Source of the DNA: Clostridia bacterium
GTDB lineage: Bacteria; Bacillota; Clostridia; Oscillospirales; CAG-272
Assembly (NCBI GenBank): GCA_017532425.1
Contig: JAFXJH010000105.1
Coordinates: 1-50,389 of the forward strand
Direction of reading: 5' to 3'
Length of the DNA: 50,389 bases
Shown here: positions 14,036 to 22,633 of the stretch, in pieces
Numbering within the stretch: position 1 is the stretch's first letter
How the letters are laid out: each line of letters opens with the position of its first letter
Translations under genes and position numbers: made by a program
Notes under the pieces: generated by a model
What the model was told of the DNA's origin: nothing
What the model saw: the letters and a program-made list of their open reading frames with translations, nothing else
The model's database searches: none

Positions 14036-14962
14036 ATGATCGAAACCAACGTAAAGATATCCGCCTGCGGATACAGCGCATATTTCAGAAGCGACCTTGG
14101 CGGTAACTGCTACCGTCTCTGTCACGAGCCTACGGGTAGCGAGCTTCTCCGCACCCCAAAGAACGAAGAAGAGCTCTTTTCCGAGATACACCTCTTCGGA
14201 AATCCGATCCTTTTCCCGCCCAACCGGATACGCGGAGGAGAATTCACCTTCGAGGAACGAAAATACGTCTTCCCGATAAACGAGCCTGCCACGGGTTGTC
14301 ATCTTCACGGCGAGCTCTACCGACTCCCGTTTGAGGTAGCAAGTCTTGAAAGCGACCGCGTCGTCTTCGAGTACAGCGCAAAAAGCGGCGAATATCTCGG
14401 TTTTCCTCACGCTTTCAGAGTAAAAAGAGAGTATGTCGCAAGCGAAAACGGTCTTTGCGAATGCACCGAGGTCACAAACGAGTCTGACGAAAATATGCCC
14501 TTTATGATTGCCTTTCACACCACGCTGAACATACCCTTCTCACCGTACGGCGACGCCGATTCGTGCAAGCTTACCCTTCCCGCGCTCGAAGAGCAGCTCC
14601 GCGACAAGAATTACCTGCCCGTTCTCAAATACGCATCGGGCAGAGAGCGCGAAAAAGCTCTGAACTCGGGCAGCTATGCGATATCTGCATCTCCTATCTC
14701 CTCCCTTTACGAGGTTTCGGGAGCTCGCGCCTGCATAACCGACGAAAAGGCGAAGCTTTCTCTCGTCTACGACTGCGACGACAGCTACAGATACCGTATG
14801 CTCTGGCGTCGCGACGGCGCTCCCTTTATCGCCCTCGAGCCGCAGACCTGCGCCATCGACTGCTTCCATCTCGAAAAGCCCGCACACGAAAAGGGACTTA
14901 TCGTTATAGAACCGCACAAGTCGGTAAAGCTACGTCAAAGGCTCTGCTTAAATCCTTTTTGA
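14036..14962 (+). CDS. Aldose 1-epimerase family protein
   Basis: A 308-residue galactose-mutarotase-like beta-sandwich protein. Expected landmarks are present: FPPNRIRGGEFTF, a HGELYRLPF segment with a substrate His, the catalytic-acid His region FHTTLNIPF, and the catalytic base Glu in FIALEPQT. It interconverts alpha and beta anomers of a sugar. It lies 86 bp after the GH2 gene with an AAGGAAGG ribosome site and is probably in the same transcript, acting on the sugar released by that enzyme. Confidence 0.85.
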   Translation: MIETNVKISACGYSAYFRSDLGGNCYRLCHEPTGSELLRTPKNEEELFSEIHLFGNPILFPPNRIRGGEFTFEERKYVFPINEPATGCHLHGELYRLPFEVASLESDRVVFEYSAKSGEYLGFPHAFRVKREYVASENGLCECTEVTNESDENMPFMIAFHTTLNIPFSPYGDADSCKLTLPALEEQLRDKNYLPVLKYASGREREKALNSGSYAISASPISSLYEVSGARACITDEKAKLSLVYDCDDSYRYRMLWRRDGAPFIALEPQTCAIDCFHLEKPAHEKGLIVIEPHKSVKLRQRLCLNPF

Positions 14963-15023
14963 AAAGAAGCTTAAAACGTTTAATAATGTCAAAAACTTTA
15001 CCGAAAAAGAGAAACAAACACAA

Positions 15024-15219
15024 AGAAGGAGCTTTTTGAAAGCTCCTTCTCAGACTGAAGACAAAATAATAAAATAAAAGCTTTTAGCCAAGGAAAGGGG
15101 ATAGGAGTCTGAGGAAAGGGGAAAAACTTCGGCGTTTGAGATGGTTTTTCCCTTTCCTCAGTCCTGCCGATTGATTTTGTCTGCAATTTGAGAAGGAGCT
15201 TTTTTGAAAGCTCCTTCTC
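15024..15219. repeat. Nested palindromic element (MITE-like or structured RNA)
   Basis: Two nearly identical hairpins, AGAAGGAGCTTT-TTG-AAAGCTCCTTCT (15024-15050) and its 13-bp-arm twin (15190-15219), flank a third hairpin. In that one 15107-15127 pairs with 15144-15163 over about 20 bases. The stretches just inside (15042-15066 and 15174-15198) are also inverted copies of each other with a few mismatches. The whole 196 bp can fold back on itself. It fills the gap between the converging epimerase and oxidoreductase genes and could also end both transcripts. No coding potential was seen. Confidence 0.75.
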
Positions 15220-15237
15220 TTTTATATTTAATTAAAC

Positions 15238-16542
15238 TCAGATCTTTCTGAATCCGGGGATATCAACAAGGCTCATAACGTCGACCGGCATACCCGATGC
15301 GATAGACTTATTAGCCGAGATACCCGTAAGGATACTCATCGCTCCGTCGATATGCGAAGCCGCTCTCTTGAAGGGGTCTTCTGCAGGCTCACCAAAAATG
15401 TCGTTGAGAAGAACTCTGTCTCCGCCGCCGTGTCCGCCGATACCCGATTTGATATCGACCTCGTATGCGTTTCCGAACATCGGATATACAACGATCTTCG
15501 TGCCGTTTACAACGCCTTCCGCCTCGGACTTATCCTTGCCGTTGATATATACAGCCTCGACTACCTCGATCTCGATCCTTCCCTTTGTACCCGTGAGAGA
15601 TACGCGGAAGCCTTCCCAAGGTGAATAAGCGTTGAGCGAATAGGACATCTGCGCGCCGCTCTGATACTGTACGAGAACGTTCATTGTGTCTTCTATGCTG
15701 ATATTATCGCCGAAAACGCTCTGGTCGCGGATATATCCGTCGTCCTTTTCCGCGTTGAGATAAAGGTTTTCAAGATATTTATTGCCGTCCATAACGAGTG
15801 CGAAGGGGTCGCCCTTGGCGTTTTCCTGTCCGTGAACGCGCGAATAGAACTTTGTAACGCCGCGCTCCTCTGCATTTTCTCTGCCGTAGAATTTAAGGTC
15901 GCCCATCGCGAATACGCGCTTCGGATAAGTGCCCAGCCAGAAGTTTACAAGGTCGAAATGGTGAGTCGCCTTGTGAACGAGAAGTCCGCCGCTGTTTCTC
16001 TTATCTCTGTGCCAACGGCGGAAGTAATCCGCGCCGTGAGAGGTGTTGAGAAGCCACTCGAAATGCACCTGAGTTACCTTGCCGATAGTATCGTTCATAA
16101 TAAGCTCGCGCATCTTTGTGTTATGAGGCGCATAGCGGTAGTTGAAGGTCACGCGGAGCTTTTTGCCCGTGCGCTCGATGCAGTCGATTATATCCTGGCA
16201 CTTTGTCGCGTCCATTGTCATCGGCTTTTCGGAGATAACGTCGCATCCGAGCTCCATTGCCTTGATTATATATCTGTGGTGTGTGCGGTCGATAGATGTT
16301 ACTATAACTATATCGGGCTTCGTTTCGATTATCATCTTTTCGAATTCATCTGCTCCGTACATAGGGACCTTGTGATATCCGAGCTCTTTTTCGAGAATAT
16401 CGTTTGCATATTCCATACGCGTGCGGTTTATATCGCAGAAGGCAACAAGCTCGGAGGTCTCGCTGTAATTCTTCGCGATAGCCTCATAGTACATTCTTGC
16501 CCTGCCGCCTATACCGACGTGTGCATATCTTTTCTTTTCCAT
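15238..16542 (-). CDS. Gfo/Idh/MocA family oxidoreductase
   Basis: A 434-residue NAD(P)-dependent oxidoreductase. The N-terminal Rossmann domain opens MEKKRYAHVGIGGRARMY, with the family signature EKPMTMDATKC near residue 115. A second alpha/beta domain follows with HKATHHFDLVNFWLG (likely catalytic His pair near residue 195). ATG 16542 is used because GGAG precedes it. Such proteins oxidise or epimerise sugars and inositols. It lies alone on the minus strand amid glycosidase genes, and its substrate is unknown. It is somewhat longer than typical members (330-390), with extra sequence around residues 225-265. Confidence 0.88.
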   Translation of the reverse strand: MEKKRYAHVGIGGRARMYYEAIAKNYSETSELVAFCDINRTRMEYANDILEKELGYHKVPMYGADEFEKMIIETKPDIVIVTSIDRTHHRYIIKAMELGCDVISEKPMTMDATKCQDIIDCIERTGKKLRVTFNYRYAPHNTKMRELIMNDTIGKVTQVHFEWLLNTSHGADYFRRWHRDKRNSGGLLVHKATHHFDLVNFWLGTYPKRVFAMGDLKFYGRENAEERGVTKFYSRVHGQENAKGDPFALVMDGNKYLENLYLNAEKDDGYIRDQSVFGDNISIEDTMNVLVQYQSGAQMSYSLNAYSPWEGFRVSLTGTKGRIEIEVVEAVYINGKDKSEAEGVVNGTKIVVYPMFGNAYEVDIKSGIGGHGGGDRVLLNDIFGEPAEDPFKRAASHIDGAMSILTGISANKSIASGMPVDVMSLVDIPGFRKI

Positions 16543-16720
16543 AATGCTCTCCATTCTGCCGATGATACGGCTTATAATTATGATCGTATGTATTATACAT
16601 CATTTTTTTCGATCTTTCCTCGGTTTGTTTGCGCGAAAACCAAAAAAATCTTGGTTTTTTTGTTCTGCAAGCAGTTTAATGATAATTTTTCGCTTTCGGT
16701 TTCGGACATTCTATTTTTTA

Positions 16721-16749
16721 TTGACATAGGAAATATTGTTTGCTATAAT
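16721..16749 (+). promoter_or_regulatory. Promoter of the double SGNH lipoprotein
   Basis: TTGACA (16721-16726) and TATAAT (16744-16749) are 17 bp apart, 32 bp before the ATG. Confidence 0.8.
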
Positions 16750-16781
16750 GAAAAAAACGGGTAAAGCAGAGGAATTATAAA

Positions 16782-18395
16782 ATGAAGCTCTTAAGACTTA
16801 CGGCTTTTATATTAGCCACGTTAATTTTTCTCCTCGCGATAGGATGCTCAAGCACAGAAGTGCCCAAGGAGCACCCCGAGGACGGCAAGCCAAACGAAAA
16901 CGAGGATGAAAGCAAAAACGAGAGCAGCGATCCAAAGGAGGAAAGCAAGATGAATATTCTTTTTCTTGGCAACAGCCTTATATTCTACAACGATATGCCC
17001 TCAATATTTGACGGCATCGCCAAAGCTGCTGGCAAAAACGTTTTTGTGGACTCTGTAACTAAGGGGTCTGCAACGATATCCGACTTTGCAAGCAAGGAAA
17101 CCACGGTCGGACAGCAGCTTACTCAAAAGCTCCTCGAGAGAAAATGGGATTATATCATAATTGAGCCCTCGCGCCGCATAACTCCCTACGAAAACAGCGT
17201 GCTTGAAGCCGAGATCGCTTCCGCAAAGACGATACAGCGCTTCGCAGAGTCGTCGGGTGCTGAAATACTTTTATACAGCGTTTGGGGCAACAACACGGGA
17301 AATCTCACTATCTACACCGCAAATTCGCCCACAAATATCGTTTCAAGCGGAAGTCAATCGATTTCCCGCGGAGCGCACGCGCGCTTTATGTACGAAACTG
17401 CAGAGCTTATCTCAGGAGAGCTTGGCGGTGTCAAGATAATTAAATCGGGATATGCGTTTGAAAACCTGCTCGCCGAGCATCCCGACATAAATCTTTACCA
17501 CGCAGACGAGAGACACCCTTCGCCCGAAGGCTCTTATCTTGCCGCTTGCACGGTATTTTCGACGATATTCGGTGAAAAAACCGAGGGGAATGGCTACAAC
17601 TTCAAGCTTGCATCGGCTAAAAAGCTTCAGAAGGCGTCGGACGCGACCGTAATCGACAAGCTCGTGCCAAAGCTTCCCGAAATTCCTGAAAGACCGCTCG
17701 AGGCTGACGTAAACATTCTCGTTCTCGGCTCAAATCTGATGAGCAATTATAATATGTTCGGCGTTTTAAACGACATAACGAGAGCATCAGACGGCAAAAC
17801 CCTCGGTGCGACAACTCTTCTCAGTTCGACCTTTGTTTGCAATATGCTCGTAAACGAGTCTACAGACCTCGGTATGCGCAAGGCTCTTAACGAAAAAGAG
17901 TGGGACGCAATAATAATTCAGCTCAGCCGACGCTGCACGCTCTCCTCAAACGACGTCGCCGCATCCGAGCTTGCCGCGCTGAAGTCGGTATGGGGGCTTC
18001 TCTCTGCAGAAACCGAGAATATTTATATAATGACCCTCAATTCGGATGCAAATCCCGCGATATTCACAACTGACGGCGGCAATATGAATTACACCAAGAC
18101 CTCCAAAAAGGAAAGCTGTACGGCGGCAGAGGGAAGCGAATTCTTCAAAACTCTTGCCGAAAGCTTTATTTCCGAGCTCGGAGGCGGCGACACCATCCTT
18201 TACGGAAGCGCCTACACCGATTACACAAGCGGACGTACGAAAGCGGGCGTCGGATATCTTCAGGCGGCTTGTATCTATAACAAGCTTTTTGGAAAACCAA
18301 TTCCTTCCGACTGCACGGCAACAAACGGACTTGATGCAAACACAGCCGCTGCACTTCGCGCTATAGCTGAAAAGCATTGTTTTGAAAACGATTAA
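16782..18395 (+). CDS. Lipoprotein with two SGNH-like (DUF4886-type) domains, second degenerate
   Basis: A 537-residue protein with a lipoprotein signal (hydrophobic 8-20, Cys22) and a charged linker (24-56). Domain 1 (about 57-280) has the block I Ser65 in FLGNSL and the late His245 in HPSPEGSYLAA, as in DUF4886 SGNH-type hydrolases. Domain 2 (about 310-530) repeats the fold, but the block I motif reads VLGSNL and the final His is replaced (RTKAGVGYLQAA). It has probably lost catalysis and may bind substrate. The protein would sit on the outer face of the membrane. It could deacetylate or bind a glycan, and it precedes a sialidase-like gene. Confidence 0.8.
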   Translation: MKLLRLTAFILATLIFLLAIGCSSTEVPKEHPEDGKPNENEDESKNESSDPKEESKMNILFLGNSLIFYNDMPSIFDGIAKAAGKNVFVDSVTKGSATISDFASKETTVGQQLTQKLLERKWDYIIIEPSRRITPYENSVLEAEIASAKTIQRFAESSGAEILLYSVWGNNTGNLTIYTANSPTNIVSSGSQSISRGAHARFMYETAELISGELGGVKIIKSGYAFENLLAEHPDINLYHADERHPSPEGSYLAACTVFSTIFGEKTEGNGYNFKLASAKKLQKASDATVIDKLVPKLPEIPERPLEADVNILVLGSNLMSNYNMFGVLNDITRASDGKTLGATTLLSSTFVCNMLVNESTDLGMRKALNEKEWDAIIIQLSRRCTLSSNDVAASELAALKSVWGLLSAETENIYIMTLNSDANPAIFTTDGGNMNYTKTSKKESCTAAEGSEFFKTLAESFISELGGGDTILYGSAYTDYTSGRTKAGVGYLQAACIYNKLFGKPIPSDCTATNGLDANTAAALRAIAEKHCFEND

Positions 18396-18441
18396 AAACA
18401 AACATATTCAAATTAGCGTTCAATTAAAAAGGAGAACAATC

Positions 18442-19551
18442 ATGTACGCAGAAACAAAGCCGTGCAAGGTGCTCTACAAGCCTAATGACGAAAAATATTC
18501 GCCCGACATAAGAAGATTCCAAGGCTGTCCTACTATTGCAGTAACGAAAAAAGGAAGAATTTTCCTCGGATGGTACAGCGGCGGCACAGGCGAGCCGAGA
18601 ATTGAAAACTACAACATCCTTTCGTACAGTGACGACAACGGCAAAACCTTCAAAAATCTTCTGATAATCCCGAGTGACGAAGAAAATATGATACACGCGC
18701 TTGATATTCAGCTCTACGTTTCGAGTGACGGCGCGCTCCACGTTGTATGGGTGCAAAACAATGCGATCAGAGCGGGCGTAGGTGCCAAGGAAAACTGGTG
18801 CACAGACCATCCGATGGGCATTCAGGAGGGCGTTATATTCTTCGACCTTAAACATTCCTCGTGGGAGGTAGTCTGCCAAGACCCCGACGCGGACGATATA
18901 ATTTTTGACGAGCCGAAATACGTTTTCAACGGGTTTATGCGATGCAAGCCGCTCACCCTCTCAAACGGCAACATAATCACCTTCGCATACGATCAGCTTA
19001 CCGCAAATCACGGATACAATATTTCGTATGACGGCGGCAAGACCTGGGAAAAACGCTACGGCGGCAGAAAGCTGAAGACCTTCTTTGACGAAAATATGGC
19101 GTACGAAAAGAAGGACGGAGATGTTGTAATGTACTCAAGGTGCGAGCTCGGATGCCTTGCAAAGGGAGTATCGCTCGACGGCGGTCTTACCTTCAGCGAC
19201 GATACGGAAAGCGAAATAGAAGCTCCCGCAACGAGATTTTTCATTTCAAGAACCCCGAGCGGAAGAGTTATACTCGTCCACAACGATGACAAAAAGATCC
19301 GCAAGAATATGAGCATCTGGCTCTCCGACGACGACGGCGAAAGCTGGCCGCACAAAGTCTGCATCGACGAAAGGTCTGCAATATCCTATCCCGACGTCGA
19401 TTTCTACGACGGAAAGATCTATCTGACCTATGACCGCGAAAGAACGGGCGCAAAGGAAATATTCCTCGCAGTCTTCACCGAGGACGATATAATAAACGGC
19501 AGGCCCATCGACGTGAAGATCGTCAGCAAGCCCGGTCTTACAAGCATATAA
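18442..19551 (+). CDS. Sialidase-like six-bladed propeller (BNR/Asp-box) protein
   Basis: A 369-residue protein with at least four Asp boxes (SDDNGKTF, SYDGGKTW, SLDGGLTF, SDDDGESW), the hallmark of sialidase-type beta propellers. The ending AISYPDVDFYDGKIYLTYDR is typical of exo-alpha-sialidase-family proteins. There is no signal peptide, so it is cytoplasmic. The start follows AAGGAG at 18430. Many members of this family are not true sialidases, so the substrate is open. It follows the SGNH lipoprotein by 46 bp, probably in one transcript. Confidence 0.8.
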   Translation: MYAETKPCKVLYKPNDEKYSPDIRRFQGCPTIAVTKKGRIFLGWYSGGTGEPRIENYNILSYSDDNGKTFKNLLIIPSDEENMIHALDIQLYVSSDGALHVVWVQNNAIRAGVGAKENWCTDHPMGIQEGVIFFDLKHSSWEVVCQDPDADDIIFDEPKYVFNGFMRCKPLTLSNGNIITFAYDQLTANHGYNISYDGGKTWEKRYGGRKLKTFFDENMAYEKKDGDVVMYSRCELGCLAKGVSLDGGLTFSDDTESEIEAPATRFFISRTPSGRVILVHNDDKKIRKNMSIWLSDDDGESWPHKVCIDERSAISYPDVDFYDGKIYLTYDRERTGAKEIFLAVFTEDDIINGRPIDVKIVSKPGLTSI

Positions 19552-19557
19552 CTTTTC

Positions 19558-19620
19558 CTTAGGAAACCCTTTTTGAAAAAAGGGTTTCCTAAGAACCTTT
19601 CCAAAAACTTTTCTGAAAAG
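19558..19620. repeat. Dispersed structured intergenic repeat, copy 2 (short)
   Basis: Hairpin A (19558-19593, perfect stem CTTAGGAAACCCTTTTT / AAAAAGGGTTTCCTAAG) followed by the linker CCTTTCCAAAAACTTTTCTG. The second hairpin of the family is missing. It lies immediately after the sialidase-like gene and may act as its terminator. Confidence 0.75.
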
Positions 19621-19637
19621 CAGATACATATACCAAA

Positions 19638-19669
19638 AACCGACACTTATCAAAAAATAAGTGTCGGTT
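19638..19669. terminator. Bidirectional terminator between convergent genes
   Basis: AACCGACACTTAT pairs perfectly with ATAAGTGTCGGTT around a 6-base loop, between the sialidase-like gene and the end of the minus-strand operon. Confidence 0.8.
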
Positions 19670-19676
19670 CTATTAT

Positions 19677-20513
19677 TTACTCCCACATTCCGAGGTTTTC
19701 CTTATGTCTTGAGAAAACCGAGAGCTTTTTATTCTCAAATATCTCGTTTGCGTTATTTACGAAGTCCTCGCAGGTGAGATCGCGATCTCTGTATATCGTT
19801 TTCGGACATCTGAATCCGACCTCGTACAGCCACACACCCTTATAATCTATATCCTTAAACGCTTGAAGCACCGCCTGCCAATCGAGCTTACCCTCTCCGG
19901 GAAGCCAATGACGCTCGTTTATGAAATCATAGTCCGAAATATGCACAGTTACGATCTTGCTTCCGAGCTTTCTTATAAAATCGCAATCGTCCTCTGTAAG
20001 CAGATGATTTGTATCGAAGCAAACTCTGAGGTCGGGGTGCGCCGAAAGAAGCTCCTCCATTTCGTCCGAATTTCTGCCGAGGCAGGTACGCGGCAGGTCT
20101 TCCACGGCGATTACAGAGCCGTACGCCTTTGCAAACTCTGCAAGTATTGCAAGGCTTTCCTTTGCGCGTGCCATTCGGGATGCTCTGTCGCTATCCTCGA
20201 TAGGCTCGCCGCTCGGATGGACAACGAATTTGTTTATACCGATCGCAGAGGCTTTTCTTATAAGCTCGCTGTGATAAGCTATCGTTTCATCGGCAACCTC
20301 CGGACGTGAAATGTCGTATTTCCAGAAAGGAAGGTGGAAGGACCACAGGGTTATACCGTATTTTTCGGCAAGCCGCGCTATTTCAGCGTAATCGAGCGTG
20401 CCATACTTATCGAGACTGACACTTATTTCCATAGCGCCGATTCCCGCCCTCTGATAATTTGCGAAAAGCTCTTCCGTGATATTGCTTCCGCTCGAAAGAC
20501 CTATTTTATACAT
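19677..20513 (-). CDS. Sugar phosphate isomerase/epimerase (xylose isomerase-like TIM barrel)
   Basis: A 278-residue AP-endonuclease-2-like TIM barrel. Expected metal ligands are visible: Glu in MEISVSLD and SVIAVEDLP, Asp and His in RVCFDTNHLL, His in IVTVHISDYD, and Glu in VWLYEVGF. ATG 20513 follows AAGGA. Members isomerise or epimerise sugars or act in inositol catabolism; which one applies here is unclear. It is the last gene of the five-gene minus-strand operon from 23689. Confidence 0.85.
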   Translation of the reverse strand: MYKIGLSSGSNITEELFANYQRAGIGAMEISVSLDKYGTLDYAEIARLAEKYGITLWSFHLPFWKYDISRPEVADETIAYHSELIRKASAIGINKFVVHPSGEPIEDSDRASRMARAKESLAILAEFAKAYGSVIAVEDLPRTCLGRNSDEMEELLSAHPDLRVCFDTNHLLTEDDCDFIRKLGSKIVTVHISDYDFINERHWLPGEGKLDWQAVLQAFKDIDYKGVWLYEVGFRCPKTIYRDRDLTCEDFVNNANEIFENKKLSVFSRHKENLGMWE

Positions 20514-20539
20514 AATTATTTCCTTTCTCACTATGTGAC

Positions 20540-21235
20540 TTAAATATTCAAATCTGCCGTGTGCGGTCTGTGATCGGACGCAACTATCGGCGGTATATCG
20601 GCAGATATGACCTCGATATCGTGCGAAACGAAGATATAATCTATCTTTCTGTCAGGCTTATCCGACGGAAAGCTGAGCGTTCTATCCTTTAAAAAGTCTG
20701 CCGTATCCTTCATACGCTCTCTTATCGGGAGAAGTATATCGCTGTCGGGCAAAAGATTGAAGTCGCCCATAAGGACACATTTTTCCTCGGCAAGATTTTC
20801 AAGGACGGTTTTGACCGCGTTTTCCTGCTCGTCGCGGTTAAGTCCGAAATGGCTGACCAGAACGGTCACTCCGTTTTCGAGCACAGCCTTAAGAAGGCAG
20901 CGAGTCTCGTAATATCCGCTGTATTTTTTCGGATTCGGATCGGGAATAGGGATATTTTCCACGCGAATGACCGGAATTTTCGACAAAAATGCGTTTCCGT
21001 AAGGTCCGTGTGAAAGTTCTATCGCTTTCGCGAAGAAATAATTCTCCATACCGGTAAGCTCGGACAGCTTTTCGGTCTGCGCTGTGTATTCGGGATGCGG
21101 ACCGTCGCCGCGCATTTCGTTAAGTCCTACAACGTCGGCATCGCACTTTTTTATCGCATCTGCCATTATCTGAAAATCGATTTTTCTTTCGATATAGTTA
21201 AGGCAGTGCTGTGTGTTAAATGACATTACTTTCAT
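20540..21235 (-). CDS. Endonuclease/exonuclease/phosphatase (EEP) family hydrolase
   Basis: A 231-residue protein of the DNase I/sphingomyelinase fold. Its motifs appear in order: SFNTQH at the start, GLNEMR (metal-binding Glu), SKIPVI, VSHFG, MGDFNLLPDSD (Asp-Phe-Asn), DRKIDYIFVS, and the terminal SDHRP (catalytic Asp-His). There is no signal peptide. Family members cleave phosphodiesters in nucleic acids, phosphoinositides or nucleotides. It begins 2 bp after the upstream membrane-protein gene ends. Confidence 0.85.
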   Translation of the reverse strand: MKVMSFNTQHCLNYIERKIDFQIMADAIKKCDADVVGLNEMRGDGPHPEYTAQTEKLSELTGMENYFFAKAIELSHGPYGNAFLSKIPVIRVENIPIPDPNPKKYSGYYETRCLLKAVLENGVTVLVSHFGLNRDEQENAVKTVLENLAEEKCVLMGDFNLLPDSDILLPIRERMKDTADFLKDRTLSFPSDKPDRKIDYIFVSHDIEVISADIPPIVASDHRPHTADLNI

Positions 21236-21237
21236 AA

Positions 21238-21852
21238 TTATTTTTCACCTTCTTCAGAATCGGGCAGCTTGCTCTCTCCGTCATGTTTTTTCCACAAATA
21301 GCGGTAAACAGCCAAAACTCCCGCAAAATATATTGCAAAATACACGACGTAGCACGCGGTATAGGCGGCGTAATCGGCAAAAACCAGCTCAACGTCCTGA
21401 CGCACCGCATCCATTCGTCCCGAATAGGTCAGATAAGTCAGCTCAAACCAATCGGTAGGTGTAAGAGAAAATATGCCATATCTTGTTGAAAGTCCGCACT
21501 CGCCCGTAGAATAGAGAAAACGGACAAGCTCGGGAAGCCAAAAGAGCTTTATCGCGCTTTTCAGCCAAGCTTTTTTATCATCAGTAAAAGTGTACCGTTC
21601 TTTGACCGTGTTTTTAAGAAAGAAGAACATCGCCGCCCACGCGATAAGAAAAGATGATATCCACATAGGCAGAGCCATTATAATGAAAAGCAAGACCGAA
21701 TTCTCTTCGGAAAAGATAGCTTTGCCGACAGAGAGAAAGACAGTTCCCACAAAGCGACTGCCGTACGAGGACACAAGACCGACCAAAAGTACGGTAACAA
21801 TGTGTTTAATTATATTGGTCACGCGTGTTTTTTTCTTTTTTCCTGTCACCAT
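21238..21852 (-). CDS. Predicted membrane protein of unknown function, 204 aa
   Basis: The N-terminus is strongly basic (KKKKTR) and is followed by about four membrane segments (around 17-40, 50-80, 95-115 and 160-185) and an acidic, charged C-terminus. I do not recognise a family. It is coupled to the EEP hydrolase (2-bp gap) and lies after the histidine phosphatase, so it belongs to the same operon. Confidence 0.7.
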   Translation of the reverse strand: MVTGKKKKTRVTNIIKHIVTVLLVGLVSSYGSRFVGTVFLSVGKAIFSEENSVLLFIIMALPMWISSFLIAWAAMFFFLKNTVKERYTFTDDKKAWLKSAIKLFWLPELVRFLYSTGECGLSTRYGIFSLTPTDWFELTYLTYSGRMDAVRQDVELVFADYAAYTACYVVYFAIYFAGVLAVYRYLWKKHDGESKLPDSEEGEK

Positions 21853-21888
21853 TTGAAATACTCCTTTGACTATGTATTTTTTGAAAAG

Positions 21889-22608
21889 TTAAAACCTCAA
21901 AGCATTATTATAATTTGTAGGAAGTCCTTCTCGGTAAAGATGCGAATCGGAGGAAAGAGTAAGTATTTTCGGAATCGTATATCCCTCAGTGCCCGCAAAC
22001 TCGACGACGGTCATACCCGTATGGCACATATCGAAATGCGTTGCAAACATCGGGTAAGGAATGTCGAGCAGACAGCTTAGAAATGCAAGTCCGAAGCCCT
22101 GATGCGCGAAAAGCGCGATACGCTTATTATTTACATTCGTTATTTTATATTTTCCCGTGTATCTGTCGTGCTCATAGCCAAGCTCGCTGAAAAAAGCGTC
22201 GATATCGTTATATATTCGCTCTATTCCCTTTTTATAATCGTGCTTTGCAAATGCGGGATGCTCATACCAGCGATCGCCGAGGTCTCTTATCGATTTATCG
22301 TTGAAAAGCTCTCTCACCCATTTCTCGGCAAAAAGCCAGGTCGATCCTTTTCCGTCCGATCTTTCGATAGAAAGATCATCCCACGCGTGATTTTCGTGTG
22401 CAAAGTCAAGAAGCGTAGGCTCTTTTTTGAGTATTTCGCAAGTCGGCTTCGCGGTCAGTATCGCTCTGTTAGAGGTCGAAGAGTATATTCTGTCCACTCC
22501 GTAAAGTGCAAGTCTTTTGGCAACCGCCTCTGCCTGACGCTCTCCGAGGGGAGTGAGCGAATCGGGGCTGTATATCGGGTCACCGTGACGAACGTAGAAT
22601 AAAAGCAT
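21889..22608 (-). CDS. Histidine phosphatase family protein
   Basis: A 239-residue phosphoglycerate-mutase-like phosphatase. The N-terminal catalytic motif is YVRHGDP (phospho-accepting His8), followed by LTPLGERQAEAVAKRLALYG and YSSTSNRAILTAKP with the second Arg. The second His is in LFAHQGFG. ATG 22608 follows GGAG at good spacing. It removes phosphate from a small molecule. Its place in an operon with an amidohydrolase and a sugar isomerase suggests sugar-phosphate or related metabolism, but the substrate is unknown. Confidence 0.85.
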   Translation of the reverse strand: MLLFYVRHGDPIYSPDSLTPLGERQAEAVAKRLALYGVDRIYSSTSNRAILTAKPTCEILKKEPTLLDFAHENHAWDDLSIERSDGKGSTWLFAEKWVRELFNDKSIRDLGDRWYEHPAFAKHDYKKGIERIYNDIDAFFSELGYEHDRYTGKYKITNVNNKRIALFAHQGFGLAFLSCLLDIPYPMFATHFDMCHTGMTVVEFAGTEGYTIPKILTLSSDSHLYREGLPTNYNNALRF

Positions 22609-22633
22609 AATTTTATCTCCTTTTTGATGCACT

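Noticed and set aside
15832..16764. 310-residue plus-strand frame over the Gfo/Idh/MocA gene
   Set aside because: A shadow of the minus-strand gene, with no ribosome site and no family pattern.
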